A program made the position numbers and the translations under genes. Under the pieces are notes generated by a model that saw only the letters and a program-made list of their open reading frames with translations, did not search any database and had not been told where the DNA came from. A DNA stretch of 34,278 bases from Candidatus Pacearchaeota archaeon (GTDB taxonomy: Archaea; Nanobdellota; Nanobdellia; Pacearchaeales; GW2011-AR1). Where the stretch lies: assembly GCA_018304985.1 (NCBI GenBank), contig JAGVWP010000006.1, positions 1-34,278 on the forward strand. Direction: 5' to 3'. This document shows, piece by piece, positions 7,900 to 16,255 of the stretch (positions are counted from its first letter, which is position 1; every line of letters begins with the position of its first letter).

Positions 7900-7913
7900 T
7901 CTTACTAGTAAGA
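7900..7913. promoter_or_regulatory. Putative operator of the mazEF-like operon
   Basis: TCTTACTAGTAAGA is a perfect 14-bp palindrome between the minus-strand TATA-like ATATATAAAG and the antitoxin start, close to the predicted transcription start. A further half-site (CTTAC) sits at 7917-7921 on the minus strand. AbrB-type antitoxins commonly repress their own promoters. Confidence 0.65.
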
Positions 7914-7948
7914 TATGTAAGAACTTTATATATTTTACTATATTTAAA

Positions 7949-7986
7949 TATAACTCTTAAGTAGTTACAAATAGAAAGGTTTAAAA
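7949..7986 (+). promoter_or_regulatory. Shared promoter block P2 (identical to P3)
   Basis: A 38-bp block identical base for base to 10511-10548. It contains TATAACTC, the near-palindrome AAGTAGTTACA and the BRE/TATA part AAAGGTTTAAAA. It ends 23 nt before ATG 8010. Identity stops exactly after the TATA box, so the conserved unit is the promoter and not the gene. Confidence 0.8.
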
Positions 7987-8009
7987 ATATAATTAATATC
8001 ATAAGAGGC

Positions 8010-8624
8010 ATGGTTAAACAAATTTATAGTTGTGGAGTATGTGGTAAACTAGGCTCTAGTCCTGATTCTCTAGCAAAGCATGAAGCACTTCCAGTTAGAG
8101 ATTGGACTTTTAAAGGAGGAGAGTTATTTTCTTATGGGCCTTGTATGGGTTCTGGAGTAAGTGTTGCACTTATTTTAGAACCATTAATATTGAATGAGGC
8201 ACATGTTCAAAGATATTCTGTTTTAGGTCTCGATGTGTTATCTAAAGAATTAAGTAGTGAAAATCTTTTAGTTAGCCATGCAGGATTTCCCCCAATAAAT
8301 TATAATCCTTTTATTCCACAGCATAAAATGTCTCGTGCACCCCATATAAGACATTTAAAAAATCAGTTCGCAAAAGTAAAAGAATTAGAATATAGATGGT
8401 ATGAAGAAACTATTAAATTGCTTAATGAAAGAAAAGAATTAACAAAACGTGTTTGGAAGGGATATATTGAAAAAGCATTTGGAAAACCAGAAATGAATTA
8501 TGACGAACTACAAAAAATTACTCACTCTCATTTTGAAGCAATCCAACATTTTTACCCACATATTCAACAGTTATCAAGAGGATGTTTAAAAGAAGGTGAT
8601 GAATTCTTCTATGCTAGATACTGA
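8010..8624 (+). CDS. Protein with N-terminal half zinc finger, unknown function
   Basis: A 204-residue protein beginning MVKQIYSCGVCGKLGSS with C8-x2-C11 and a His at the end of SPDSLAKHE, i.e. the C-C-H part of a C2H2-like finger. Residues 35-75 are mixed strand sequence. Residues 105-160 are helical and charged (RHLKNQFAKVKELEYRWYEE), and the end carries a further Cys/His cluster (HSHFEAIQHFYPH, RGCL). Nucleic-acid binding is possible. Promoter block P2 places it in the same putative regulon as genes 5156 and 10572. Confidence 0.7.
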   Translation: MVKQIYSCGVCGKLGSSPDSLAKHEALPVRDWTFKGGELFSYGPCMGSGVSVALILEPLILNEAHVQRYSVLGLDVLSKELSSENLLVSHAGFPPINYNPFIPQHKMSRAPHIRHLKNQFAKVKELEYRWYEETIKLLNERKELTKRVWKGYIEKAFGKPEMNYDELQKITHSHFEAIQHFYPHIQQLSRGCLKEGDEFFYARY

Positions 8625-8688
8625 AAATATCTCAAAAAAACTTTCTCACATTAAAAAATTAAGTCTACTTAACGGACTAAAGAAGTTT

Positions 8689-9093
8689 CTAGAAAACATT
8701 ATTTATCTTTAAAGGCAAATAAGGTTTAATTGCCTTTCTTAATTGTGGGTAAGTCCACATTCTATTAAAAGTAGGATGATCTAAGTTATTCAAATGAGAA
8801 TATTTACCCCCAATTATCTTTCTAGAATCTGTTACATCTAAAACAATTATTCTCTTTCCTTTTACTTTGTAATGCTTTTTTAAGAGTGGTTTGTGCTTTT
8901 TTCTTACAACAATTATAACCTCTGCCCAGTCAATATCTTCTTGTTTAAACGGATTATGTGCTTTCTCATGAATTATTCCAAAACCAATTCCCCCATACCT
9001 TGTTCTATAACCTTTATTTTTAAGATAATTCGCAAGATATTTGCTTCTGTTAATTCCCATAGAACATATACATAAAACTTTAGGTTTTTTCAT
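8689..9093 (-). CDS. Low-molecular-weight phosphotyrosine-phosphatase-like protein
   Basis: A 134-residue protein. VLCICSMGINRSKYLANYL near the N-terminus contains the C-x5-R-S phosphatase loop (C10-SMGIN-R16-S17). This fits the compact LMW-PTP/COG4551-type predicted phosphatases. A later acid in VLDVTDSRK could be the general acid. The substrate is unknown; protein tyrosine, or RNA ends, are both possible for such small CX5R proteins. A TATA-like TTTTTAAG box is seen on the minus strand near 9111-9118. Confidence 0.75.
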   Translation of the reverse strand: MKKPKVLCICSMGINRSKYLANYLKNKGYRTRYGGIGFGIIHEKAHNPFKQEDIDWAEVIIVVRKKHKPLLKKHYKVKGKRIIVLDVTDSRKIIGGKYSHLNNLDHPTFNRMWTYPQLRKAIKPYLPLKINNVF

Positions 9094-9128
9094 ATAAAAC
9101 TTAATTAAATCCTACTTAAAAATCTTTT

Positions 9129-9172
9129 CCCGCAACCTTTATAAATTCCCATTATAGTAAGTTATCTATCGC
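9129..9172. repeat. 44-bp direct repeat, left copy (lhr promoter duplicate)
   Basis: This 44-bp stretch (CCCGCAACCTTTATAAATTC and onward through TAGTAAGTTATCTATCGC) recurs at 12073-12116 with a single C/T difference. The right copy carries the TATA box (CTTTATAAAT) ahead of lhr. The left copy overlaps the last three codons and stop of ATPase 9162-10406. The pair therefore brackets ATPase 1 and the PLP-enzyme-like gene, as expected if that segment was inserted at the lhr promoter. Confidence 0.85.
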
Positions 9173-10406
9173 TTATTAATGTAGAAATTTGGAATATTGG
9201 AAAAAATTCTATAACACTTTTTTTAAGCTCCATTTTGCCGCTAAACTCTGTTGAAAGAACAATTCCTTTTTTGGGGCTATATTCTTCAATAAAACTTCTA
9301 AAAGATCTTGTAATATTTTTATTCTTTAAAGTGGTTTTTATTTCAAGAGGAAGAATAATGCCATCTTTTTCTAAAATAAAATCTACTTCTGCACCTGCTT
9401 TGGTTTTCCAATACCTCAATTCAATATCACTTTTAACAAGCTCTGAAGCCACAAAATTTTCATTAATAGCTCCTTTATCTGTTCTCTCCTCTAGTCTTTG
9501 AAAATTATTTAATATGATGTTCCTAAACCCATTATCCAAAAAGAAATATTTTGGAGATTTAACAATTTCTTTTCTTTTATTTGTGAAAAATGGCCTATTT
9601 TCAATACAAATAAATGTTTTTTTAAGAATATTAAGATTTTTCATCAAATCATGATAGCTAAAATCAGTAGAAGATGAAAGTTCATGGTAATTCGCAATAC
9701 TGCCAGTTTGAATAGCTAAGAGTTTAATTAGCCTGCTTAGTTTAAAGTCTTCTTGAAGCTGCAATATTTCTTTTATTTCTTTTAAAAAATAAGTATTATA
9801 TATATTTTTCAGAACTTCAATCTTTTCTTCTTTATCATTAGAGATAATAACCCTTGGATAGCCGCCATAAGTAACAAACTCCTCATAATATTGGTTTACT
9901 TTGCCAATTAATTGGCTTGATAAATCTTTTTTCTTATATAAATAATATAGTTTCCCATCTTTATAACTTAAAAATTCCCCAAAAGAAAAGGGGTATAATG
10001 TAAAAACAAATATTCTGCCAACAAGATATTTAATGCTATGAATTGATAAGTCGGATGAAGACGATCCAGAAATAATAATTTTTACATCAAAATTATCATA
10101 GATATATTTAAGTTGCTTGCCTCCTTGTTTTGCATACTGAAATTCATCTATAAATAAATATTTGTTATTTTTTACATATAATTCTATAAATGATTTTAAG
10201 TCCTTAGAAAAAAACTCTAGTATTTCTCTATCTTCAAATGTTATAAATTTGGCATTTTTCAGCCCAAGAAGGATATGTTTCATTAAAGTTGTTTTTCCGC
10301 ACTGCCTTGCTCCAACTATTGCAATGACTTCTTTCTTATCAAGATACTTGCTTATTTTACTCTCTAAAAATCTGGGAATATAATTTTTATCTGTCTTTTC
10401 TGCCAT
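9162..10406 (-). CDS. DUF4143-type AAA ATPase 1
   Basis: A 414-residue protein. The N-terminal AAA_14 ATPase has Walker A GARQCGKTT (32-40), Walker B KYLFIDEFQ and sensor-like ISGSSSSDLS. The C-terminal DUF4143 domain includes KYFFLDNGF, then INENFVASEL, AEVDFILE and PLEIKTT, which together retain the E, D and E-x-K of a PD-(D/E)XK-like fold. It is more distant from the other three ATPases here and lacks their WKWLLEE ending. Its promoter has an 11-bp inverted repeat (10421-10463). Its stop lies within the 44-bp duplicated lhr promoter. Members of this family are widespread, mobile and poorly understood; a defence or addiction role is inference. Confidence 0.9.
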   Translation of the reverse strand: MAEKTDKNYIPRFLESKISKYLDKKEVIAIVGARQCGKTTLMKHILLGLKNAKFITFEDREILEFFSKDLKSFIELYVKNNKYLFIDEFQYAKQGGKQLKYIYDNFDVKIIISGSSSSDLSIHSIKYLVGRIFVFTLYPFSFGEFLSYKDGKLYYLYKKKDLSSQLIGKVNQYYEEFVTYGGYPRVIISNDKEEKIEVLKNIYNTYFLKEIKEILQLQEDFKLSRLIKLLAIQTGSIANYHELSSSTDFSYHDLMKNLNILKKTFICIENRPFFTNKRKEIVKSPKYFFLDNGFRNIILNNFQRLEERTDKGAINENFVASELVKSDIELRYWKTKAGAEVDFILEKDGIILPLEIKTTLKNKNITRSFRSFIEEYSPKKGIVLSTEFSGKMELKKSVIEFFPIFQISTLISDR

Positions 10407-10420
10407 AAAATTCTTTATTT

Positions 10421-10463
10421 TAACCTCACTAAAATTTATTATATTTTAATAATAGTGAGGTTA
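10421..10463. promoter_or_regulatory. Inverted repeat at promoter of ATPase 1
   Basis: TAACCTCACTA (10421-10431) and TAGTGAGGTTA (10453-10463) are perfect 11-bp arms with a 21-bp spacer. The minus-strand TATA-like TTTATAAATA overlaps the outer arm, so the two arms flank the predicted start of transcription. This looks like an operator. No separate regulator gene is adjacent. Confidence 0.65.
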
Positions 10464-10510
10464 TTTATAAACCTTTCTATTACCCTTTTTAACATCCTTT
10501 TCCCCTTTAA

Positions 10511-10548
10511 TTATAACTCTTAAGTAGTTACAAATAGAAAGGTTTAAA
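10511..10548 (+). promoter_or_regulatory. Shared promoter block P3 (identical to P2)
   Basis: The 38 bp are identical to 7949-7986 and include AAGTAGTTACA and AAAGGTTTAAAA. The block ends 23 nt before ATG 10572. Like P2 it diverges immediately after the TATA box. The block sits inside the segment bracketed by the 44-bp repeats. Confidence 0.8.
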
Positions 10549-10571
10549 AGGGAATTAACCATTATTAATTT

Positions 10572-11837
10572 ATGATGAAACTAAAAGAAATTACACAGGT
10601 GTTTGATGTAAGTAATGTTAGCGAAGCTTATCATGGATCTATTGATATTACAGATTTAAAAGATGAATTAGGGACAAAAGGACATGTTCTTGTAGTAAGA
10701 GGAGATAAAGCTTATGTAGATGTTTTAGGAGATAATGCACATTTAGCAAATCCTAAATTTTGGTTATACGAAAATTTAATTAATTCTCCAAGAGTTCAAG
10801 AACAATTAAAAGGCAACCCAAATCATAAATTATTTGATGGGGTTGGATTTTCTTCATTAGAAGCATTGGGTTATCATGCAAAACGATTAGGCAGAAAAGC
10901 GGTTGTTGTAATGGCTCACGAGCATGTACCAGATGATAAAGTTTTTGAAAGATATGATATGGAAGTTATTCACGGAGATAAACCAGCTGAAGAAGGTTAC
11001 GTTGAAAAACAAAGAGAAGTTCTTTCTCAGAGAGATGATTTAATACCCCTTCATCAAGCATTATACGGAGCACAGGCGTTAGCCCCGATCGGAAACGCTG
11101 TAGCAAATAGGCTTGAAGAATTATGTATTATACCTGATGAAACTTTTTGGTCTATGGCAAGTGGCTCAAATTTATATGGAATTGGAAACAAAATAAAAAG
11201 TAGGTTTCATAGTAAAACTGTACTAGTAGAACCCAAAAAGGGAAGAACTGTTGATCCTTCTCTAGATCTATCAAATCCAGAAGAAGTTAAATCATTTGCA
11301 AAAAGGAAACTTAGAGATTATTCCCTAGACGATTGGAATAGAATAAATCCTGGTATTTTTCCACTTCATGTTAAACATCCTAATAGATACTTATTAATTA
11401 ATTGGTTATATAAAGGATATACTGGGATTGATTCAACAGTAGGGATAAGTTCCAGTGAAGTAAATAAAATACAAAAAAGATTAAGGAGATTATCGCCGGA
11501 ATACGATTGGACAAAAACAACCGCTCTAACAATGGTTCCAGCAATTGAAGCTGCAAATAGAGGCAAGAATGTTTTAGTTATGAGTTACGGAAAAAATAGG
11601 GAAAATAAAAGTAGAGATATAACATTTATAGATCAAATTCCTTGGATTTTAAGAAATGAAACTCCCTTTCAGAAAGTTGCTGCTTCAATAATGCTTGCTG
11701 GATATTTAGCTGCTGCATCGTATGCTTCTTGGGATATTATATTTCAAAATATTCCTGCTTTTAATGGGTCTGCGGTTGTTGATAAAGACGAAAAAACATG
11801 GGTTTCTAGATTAGCAGATATGGACAATTTACATTAA
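10572..11837 (+). CDS. Fold-type II PLP-enzyme-like protein with C-terminal membrane segment, probably frameshifted
   Basis: A 421-residue protein whose order of elements resembles the cysteine synthase/threonine synthase superfamily. KLFDGVGFSSLEALGYHAKR stands where the substrate loop and following helix should be, then AVVVMAHEHVPD, then ASGSNLYGIGNKI where the PLP-phosphate loop (GTGGT-type) should be, then TVLVEP. I do not find a convincing Schiff-base Lys in the NPxGSxKDR position (it reads NPKFWLYEN) nor the SGNTG loop, so it may be a non-catalytic relative. A hydrophobic helix (about 373-393) precedes the stop. An EF-hand-like segment continues downstream in another frame (11854-12058). 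Promoter block P3 drives it. Confidence 0.6.
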   Translation: MMKLKEITQVFDVSNVSEAYHGSIDITDLKDELGTKGHVLVVRGDKAYVDVLGDNAHLANPKFWLYENLINSPRVQEQLKGNPNHKLFDGVGFSSLEALGYHAKRLGRKAVVVMAHEHVPDDKVFERYDMEVIHGDKPAEEGYVEKQREVLSQRDDLIPLHQALYGAQALAPIGNAVANRLEELCIIPDETFWSMASGSNLYGIGNKIKSRFHSKTVLVEPKKGRTVDPSLDLSNPEEVKSFAKRKLRDYSLDDWNRINPGIFPLHVKHPNRYLLINWLYKGYTGIDSTVGISSSEVNKIQKRLRRLSPEYDWTKTTALTMVPAIEAANRGKNVLVMSYGKNRENKSRDITFIDQIPWILRNETPFQKVAASIMLAGYLAAASYASWDIIFQNIPAFNGSAVVDKDEKTWVSRLADMDNLH

Positions 11838-11853
11838 GGAAATAGGATTTTGA

Positions 11854-12058
11854 AGCTTTGAGAAATTATTTAGTGGAGGAGGGTTAGCAGATAAAGATAA
11901 AAATGGTATTATTAATTATGAAGAACAATTTGATGTTTGGAATAGGATGAGATTACTTGACAGAGATAAAACTTATTTTGAGTCTGAGGGTACAAATCAA
12001 TTCCCTAAACCAAAAAAAGAGGACTTAGAAAGAGCAATTGAAAGTTATGAAACTGAAT
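11854..12058 (+). pseudogene. Out-of-frame EF-hand-like tail of the PLP-enzyme-like gene
   Basis: In the +1 frame relative to the preceding gene, about 67 open codons run from 11854 to the TAA at 12058 without a good start codon. They encode a clear EF-hand loop, DKDKNGIINYEE, followed by DVWNRMRLLDRDKTYFESEG. The upstream gene stops only 17 nt earlier, after a similar DKD-containing stretch. The most economical reading is a frameshift near 11838-11853 that cut off a calcium-binding-type tail. It could also be a relic of a separate gene lost at the insertion boundary. Confidence 0.5.
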
Positions 12059-12072
12059 AAAAAATTTCTTCC

Positions 12073-12116
12073 CCCGCAACCTTTATAAATTCTCATTATA
12101 GTAAGTTATCTATCGC
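12073..12116 (+). repeat. 44-bp direct repeat, right copy, containing the lhr promoter
   Basis: The partner of 9129-9172 (43 of 44 identical, same orientation). CTTTATAAAT at 12081-12090 is a good archaeal TATA box, with transcription expected near 12110, leaving about a 45-nt leader before the lhr ATG at 12156. Confidence 0.8.
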
Positions 12117-12155
12117 CATCACTTAGTTATTAAATTAAATTCTTTATTCTAAAAA

Positions 12156-13565
12156 ATGACCAAGATAGTGCAAGCTGTAAAACGTGAAAGCAGGCAGGTA
12201 GAGAAAGCTCTGCATCCGCTTGTTAAAGAATGGTTTTTTACAAAATTCAAGGAGTTCTCCTTAACACAGCTATATGGGGTTGGAGCAATCTGGGAAAGAA
12301 GGAATATTTTAATTTCAGCTCCAACAGGCGGAACAAAAACATTAACAGCCTTTCTTTCAATTTTAAATTACTTAGTTATTTTAGCTGAAAAACAGGAATT
12401 AGAAAACAGAATTTATTGTGTTTATACTTCGCCCCTTAAAGCGCTATCTAATGATATTCATAAAAATCTTGTAGAACCTCTAGAACAAATCTATCAATTA
12501 GCAGAATCTAAAGGAATAAAGTTACAAGAAATAAGAGTTGGCTTAAGAACAGGAGATACAACTCTGGCTGAAAGAGCTAAAATGGCAAGAAAAATCCCGC
12601 ATATTTTAGTAACAACTCCCGAATCTCTGGCAATTATCCTCACAAGCAAGAACTTTGTTAACGCTCTAAATGGTGTGGAATTCTGTATTGTTGATGAAAT
12701 TCATGCCCTAGATAATAAGCGTGGAGCTTACCTAAGTATCAGCTTAGAAAGACTAAATGAAGTAAGCAAAATATGGCCTGTAAAAATTGGTTTAAGCGCA
12801 ACAATCTCTCCTTTAGAAGAAGTTGCTAAATTCCTTGTAGGAATAGATGATGAAAGAGAAGTTGAAATAGCTCAAGTAGAGTTACAAAAAAAAATTGATA
12901 TTGAAGTTCTCACTCCTGTTAAAAATATAATTGATGATGAAAACATTCAAAACGATATGTATAGTTTAATTGACGCTTTAATTCAAAAGCATAAAACAAC
13001 TCTTATCTTCACAAACACACGAGCTGGAACAGAAAGAGTTGTTGCCCATCTAAAAGATAAATTCCCGACAATTTACGGAGATGATAATATAGCGGCTCAT
13101 CACGGCTCTTTAAGCAAAACTCTAAGATTTAATATTGAAGAGCGTTTAAGAAATGGAGAACTAAAAACAGTTGTCTGTTCAACAAGCCTGGAATTAGGAA
13201 TTGATATTGGCTATATTGATTTAGTTATAATGCTAGGCTCTCCAAAATCTTCAGCAAGAGCATTACAGAGAATGGGAAGAGCGGGCCATAAACTGCACGA
13301 CACAGCTAAAGGAAAGTTTATTGTAACAGATAGAGATGATTTAATAGAATGTGCTGTTATACAAAAAGAAATGATTGAAAGAAAAATAAACACGGCAAAA
13401 TTCCCAAAAAATGCCCTAGATGTCTTAGCTCAGCAGATTTACGGCATGGCAATATACAAAATCTGGGATATTGAAGAACTTTTCTCTTTAATAAGAAAAG
13501 CTTATTGCTATCACGATTTAAGCAAAAACGATTTCTATGATATTATAAGTTATCTAGCAGGATAA
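12156..13565 (+). pseudogene. lhr: Lhr-type superfamily 2 helicase, N-terminal part of a broken gene
   Basis: 469 residues covering the two RecA-like domains and the start of the winged helix: motif I APTGGTKT (55-62), TSPLKALSNDI, TTPESL, motif II VDEIH, GLSATI, CSTSLELGIDIG and motif VI QRMGRAGHKL. Lhr proteins are 3'-5' DNA helicases in archaeal repair. Two anomalies are visible. Motif I normally reads G-x-G-K-T, but here the Gly before Lys is Thr. The frame ends at YLAG-stop where the family continues for about 40 residues before R-x-I-Y-x-T-N-x-G-T-I-P; that last motif reappears in another frame at 13559. An out-of-frame deletion is the simplest explanation. The part may be inactive, or may pair with the downstream part as a split protein. 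Confidence 0.85.
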
Positions 13566-13570
13566 TTTAC

Positions 13571-14659
13571 TTGACAAATATTGGAACAATTCCAGAAGAA
13601 TCATACATTACAGTCAAGTTAGCCGGAAGTGAGGAAAGAATAGGAGCAATAGATGAAGGTTTCTTAGAAAGAATGAAACGAGGAGATGTTTTTGTTTTAG
13701 GCGGAAGTAAATACGAATACGGATATGTAAGAGGAATGAACTTATATGTCCGATCCGCAACACACAAAAACCCGACAATTCCTTCATGGTTCTCAGAAAT
13801 GCTGCCATTAAGCTTTGACTCTGCTAATGAAATAAACAGATTCCGTTTATTAATTAAAGAAAAACTGGATAAAGGAAAAGATGGAAAAACAAAAAAGCAG
13901 GAAATAATTAAGTTTATTCAAGAATATTTGTATCTGCCTGAACAAACCGCAGAAGCTATTTACAATTACATGAATGAACAGTATAAATTTTCAGAAATAT
14001 CAACATCAAGAAAAATAATCATTGAAAGATACAAAGGAGAGAAAAATTACTTGTTAGTTAACAGTATGTATGGCAGAAGAGTCAATGATGCCCTTTCCAG
14101 ATCGCTGGGTTTTTTAATGGGAACAGTTGGAGGGAGGGATATTGAAATAGGTGTTACAGACTCTGGATTTTATATTGCAGGAGAGAGTCTGAAAATTGAA
14201 AAAGCACTGGAATTCTTAAATTCTAAAAATCTTCACGAAGTTTTAGTAGAAGCAATTGAAAAAACAGATTTATTAGCAAGAAGATTCAGGCATTGCGCAT
14301 CAAGATCTTTAATGATTTTAAGAACATATAAAGGCCTTAGAAAAAGTGTGGGCAAACAACAAATGAAAAGCCATTTCTTATTAAGCGCTGTAAGAAAAGT
14401 CTCAAATAAATTTCCTATTTTAAATGAAGCCCGCAGAGAAGTTTTGGAAGATGTCATGGATATTGCCAGCACAAAACTAGTCTTAGAGCAAATTGAATCA
14501 GGCTTGTTGAAAGTAGAAATAAAAGACGTCAAGCTTCCCTCACCCTTTACTTTAAACTTAATAATTCAAGGCCACAGCGATCTCATAAAGATCGAAGACA
14601 AACAGGCTTTCCTAAAGCGTATGCATGAGTTGCATATGAAAGCGATAGGCGAGGAATGA
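13571..14659 (+). pseudogene. lhr: Lhr-type helicase, C-terminal part of a broken gene
   Basis: The 362-residue frame contains the Lhr C-terminal region: TNIGTIPEESYI, FVLGGSKYEY, PTIPSWFSEMLPLSFDSA and the following helical domain. Homology starts at codons RIIYLTNIG from 13559, before the possible TTG start at 13571, so it is a continuation of 12156-13565 after a deletion of roughly 40 codons and a frame change. The gene ends FLKRMHELHMKAIGEE at 14659, and this terminal stretch is duplicated three times downstream (16166, 17611, 19120). The absence of other stops says the break is recent or that the half is still selected. It converges with ATPase 2. Confidence 0.85.
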
Positions 14660-14724
14660 TTGTTTACACAAAGTATATCAAAAATGGTTCTTTTTCTATT
14701 TTTCTTCAAGAAGCCATTTCCAAA
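14606..14724. repeat. lhr 3'-end repeat R1 (in the resident gene)
   Basis: The last ~50 bp of lhr, its stop, about 27 bp of downstream flank, and the 3' end of ATPase 2. The lhr part and flank recur at 16166-16240 (R2) and 17611-17700 (R3), and the lhr part alone at 19120-19164 (R4). R1 and R3 also share the following ~45 bp because they abut homologous ATPase 3' ends (WKWLLEEK-stop). Confidence 0.9.
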
Positions 14725-16009
14725 GGGGAATAAACTTGATTTTTCTTCGTATGCCAAACCATTCTGTGCTCTCCTCTCCTGAATAGTTTTGATTAATTAT
14801 TAATAAATTATTGCATTTTAGCTCTTTGCTTGCTTTTAACAAAGCCCTTATTTCTCTCTTTTTTGTATCGGGGTCTGTAAGGTCATAGCAAACCTGTATT
14901 AATTGGCTAATTTTTGTGTCTTTTTTTATCACAAAATCAACTTCTTCTTTTTCCGTATTTTTCCAATAATAACTTTCTTCTTTCTTTCTTTTCAGTTCAA
15001 TGGCAACAATATTCTCATAAAGCCGCCCGTAATTATTCATAAACTTGGTTGAAATTGAATTAATAAAAGAGTTGTCTATAAAATATATCTTTTTAGGATA
15101 TTGTATTTGATCTTTAATTTTATAAGAAAAAATAGGCAAGCTAAATGCAAAATAAGAATTTTCAATGTAAGAAATATACTTTTGTACAGTTGATTTGCCA
15201 ACTTCATTTCCCAAGCTTTTAAGGTTATTGTAAGCTTTGCTTATAGAATAATCTCTTGAATCTAAAAGTAACTTTATCAAAGTTTTCAAAGATTCCTCAT
15301 TTTTTATGCCATATCTTTCAACAATATCCCTTTTTATTGCTGTAGCATAATAAGACTGTGCCAACTCAAACTTTTTATTTTTATCTTCAAGAACTATTTC
15401 AGGCAAGCCGCCATAAAGAAGGTATTCAGTAAGTGCCTTAAGAATAATAGGCCTCTCTTTTTCAGAATATTCTAATATTTTAAAGTCAAAATTAAGGTTC
15501 TTAAATTTTAAAAATTCTTTAAAAGATAAGGGAAATACTTTAACTTCCAGGAATCTGCCCCTTAACTCTGTAGGGATCTCTTCTTCAGACATTCTTGAAG
15601 AAGAGCCGGAGACAAAAATTCTCATGTTTTGATTGGCATCATATACCCTTCTAAGCCACTTGCTCCAGTTAGGAATATTGTGAAGTTCATCTAAAAACAA
15701 ATATTTAATTTTTTTATTAAATATTTCCTCGGATGTTGGAAGCAAATCGCTTAAAAATTCCGTCTTTAGGGGAATTCTTTCATCTTCAAAATTAATAAAG
15801 ACCACTTCTTCACGAGAATTAAGCTTAAGCAGCTCATTGGCTAAACCATAAAGAATATAGGTCTTTCCAACTCTCCTAAAACCATTTAATACAACTATCT
15901 TATTAATCTTCATATTAAGATAGCTTTGAAGGTCTAATTTTCTTGGAATTATTAAGGGAATGTCTTTTCCCTTCCATTCTGCCAGTATTGTTTTTATTAT
16001 ATTATTCAT
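14696..16009 (-). CDS. DUF4143-type AAA ATPase 2
   Basis: A 437-residue protein with Walker A GFRRVGKTY (about 43-51), Walker B YLFLDELHNI, SGSSSRM sensor and the DUF4143 half: IYFIDNSFI, LYENIVAIELKRK, EKEEVDFVIKK, LIQVCYDLTD. It ends PLWKWLLEEK like ATPase 3. The E-x-K seen in ATPase 1 is replaced by QVC, so a nuclease-type active site is not complete. It lies between lhr tails R1 and R2, convergent to lhr. Its promoter holds TAGTACAA-N13-TTGTACTA (16009-16037) directly over the start. A diverged copy of this promoter and first codons survives at 19051-19095. Confidence 0.9.
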   Translation of the reverse strand: MNNIIKTILAEWKGKDIPLIIPRKLDLQSYLNMKINKIVVLNGFRRVGKTYILYGLANELLKLNSREEVVFINFEDERIPLKTEFLSDLLPTSEEIFNKKIKYLFLDELHNIPNWSKWLRRVYDANQNMRIFVSGSSSRMSEEEIPTELRGRFLEVKVFPLSFKEFLKFKNLNFDFKILEYSEKERPIILKALTEYLLYGGLPEIVLEDKNKKFELAQSYYATAIKRDIVERYGIKNEESLKTLIKLLLDSRDYSISKAYNNLKSLGNEVGKSTVQKYISYIENSYFAFSLPIFSYKIKDQIQYPKKIYFIDNSFINSISTKFMNNYGRLYENIVAIELKRKKEESYYWKNTEKEEVDFVIKKDTKISQLIQVCYDLTDPDTKKREIRALLKASKELKCNNLLIINQNYSGEESTEWFGIRRKIKFIPLWKWLLEEK

Positions 16010-16037
16010 AGTACAATTTTAGTATATTATTGTACTA
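16009..16037. promoter_or_regulatory. Inverted repeat at promoter of ATPase 2
   Basis: Arms TAGTACAA (16009-16016) and TTGTACTA (16030-16037) with a 13-bp spacer, placed between the TATA-like TTTAAATA (minus strand, 16037-16044) and the ATG at 16009. Occupancy would block initiation. A diverged copy is at 19059-19087. Confidence 0.65.
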
Positions 16038-16165
16038 TTTAAACTTTACTATCCATAGTTAGAGATATTTCTTTAAGATGTTATATTATAAAATTCTTTG
16101 AACTTTCTAAAGTGTTACATTTTTTGTTACACTTATTGTAAAAACCGATCTATATTTTGTTACAT

Positions 16166-16240
16166 TTTCCTAAAGCGTATGCATGAGCTGCATATGAAAG
16201 CTATTGGTGAGGAATGATTATTTACACAAAGCATACCAAA
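16166..16240. repeat. lhr 3'-end repeat R2 (relic)
   Basis: It starts TTTCCTAAAG and encodes the same terminal residues as lhr (FLKRMHELHMKAIGEE-stop), then follows the lhr downstream flank to about 16240. Upstream of it there is no lhr sequence. Differences from R1 in coding positions are synonymous (TTG/CTG, GCG/GCT, ATA/ATT, GGC/GGT). It separates ATPase 2 from the AbiE-like pair. Confidence 0.9.
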
Positions 16241-16255
16241 AAAGATATACCTCCC

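Noticed and set aside
14606-14724. Simple tandem duplication of an lhr-ATPase unit as full explanation
   Set aside because: The modules between relics are not copies of one unit (ATPase 2, AbiE-like pair, ATPase 3), and the relic tails differ synonymously, so one duplication event does not account for them.
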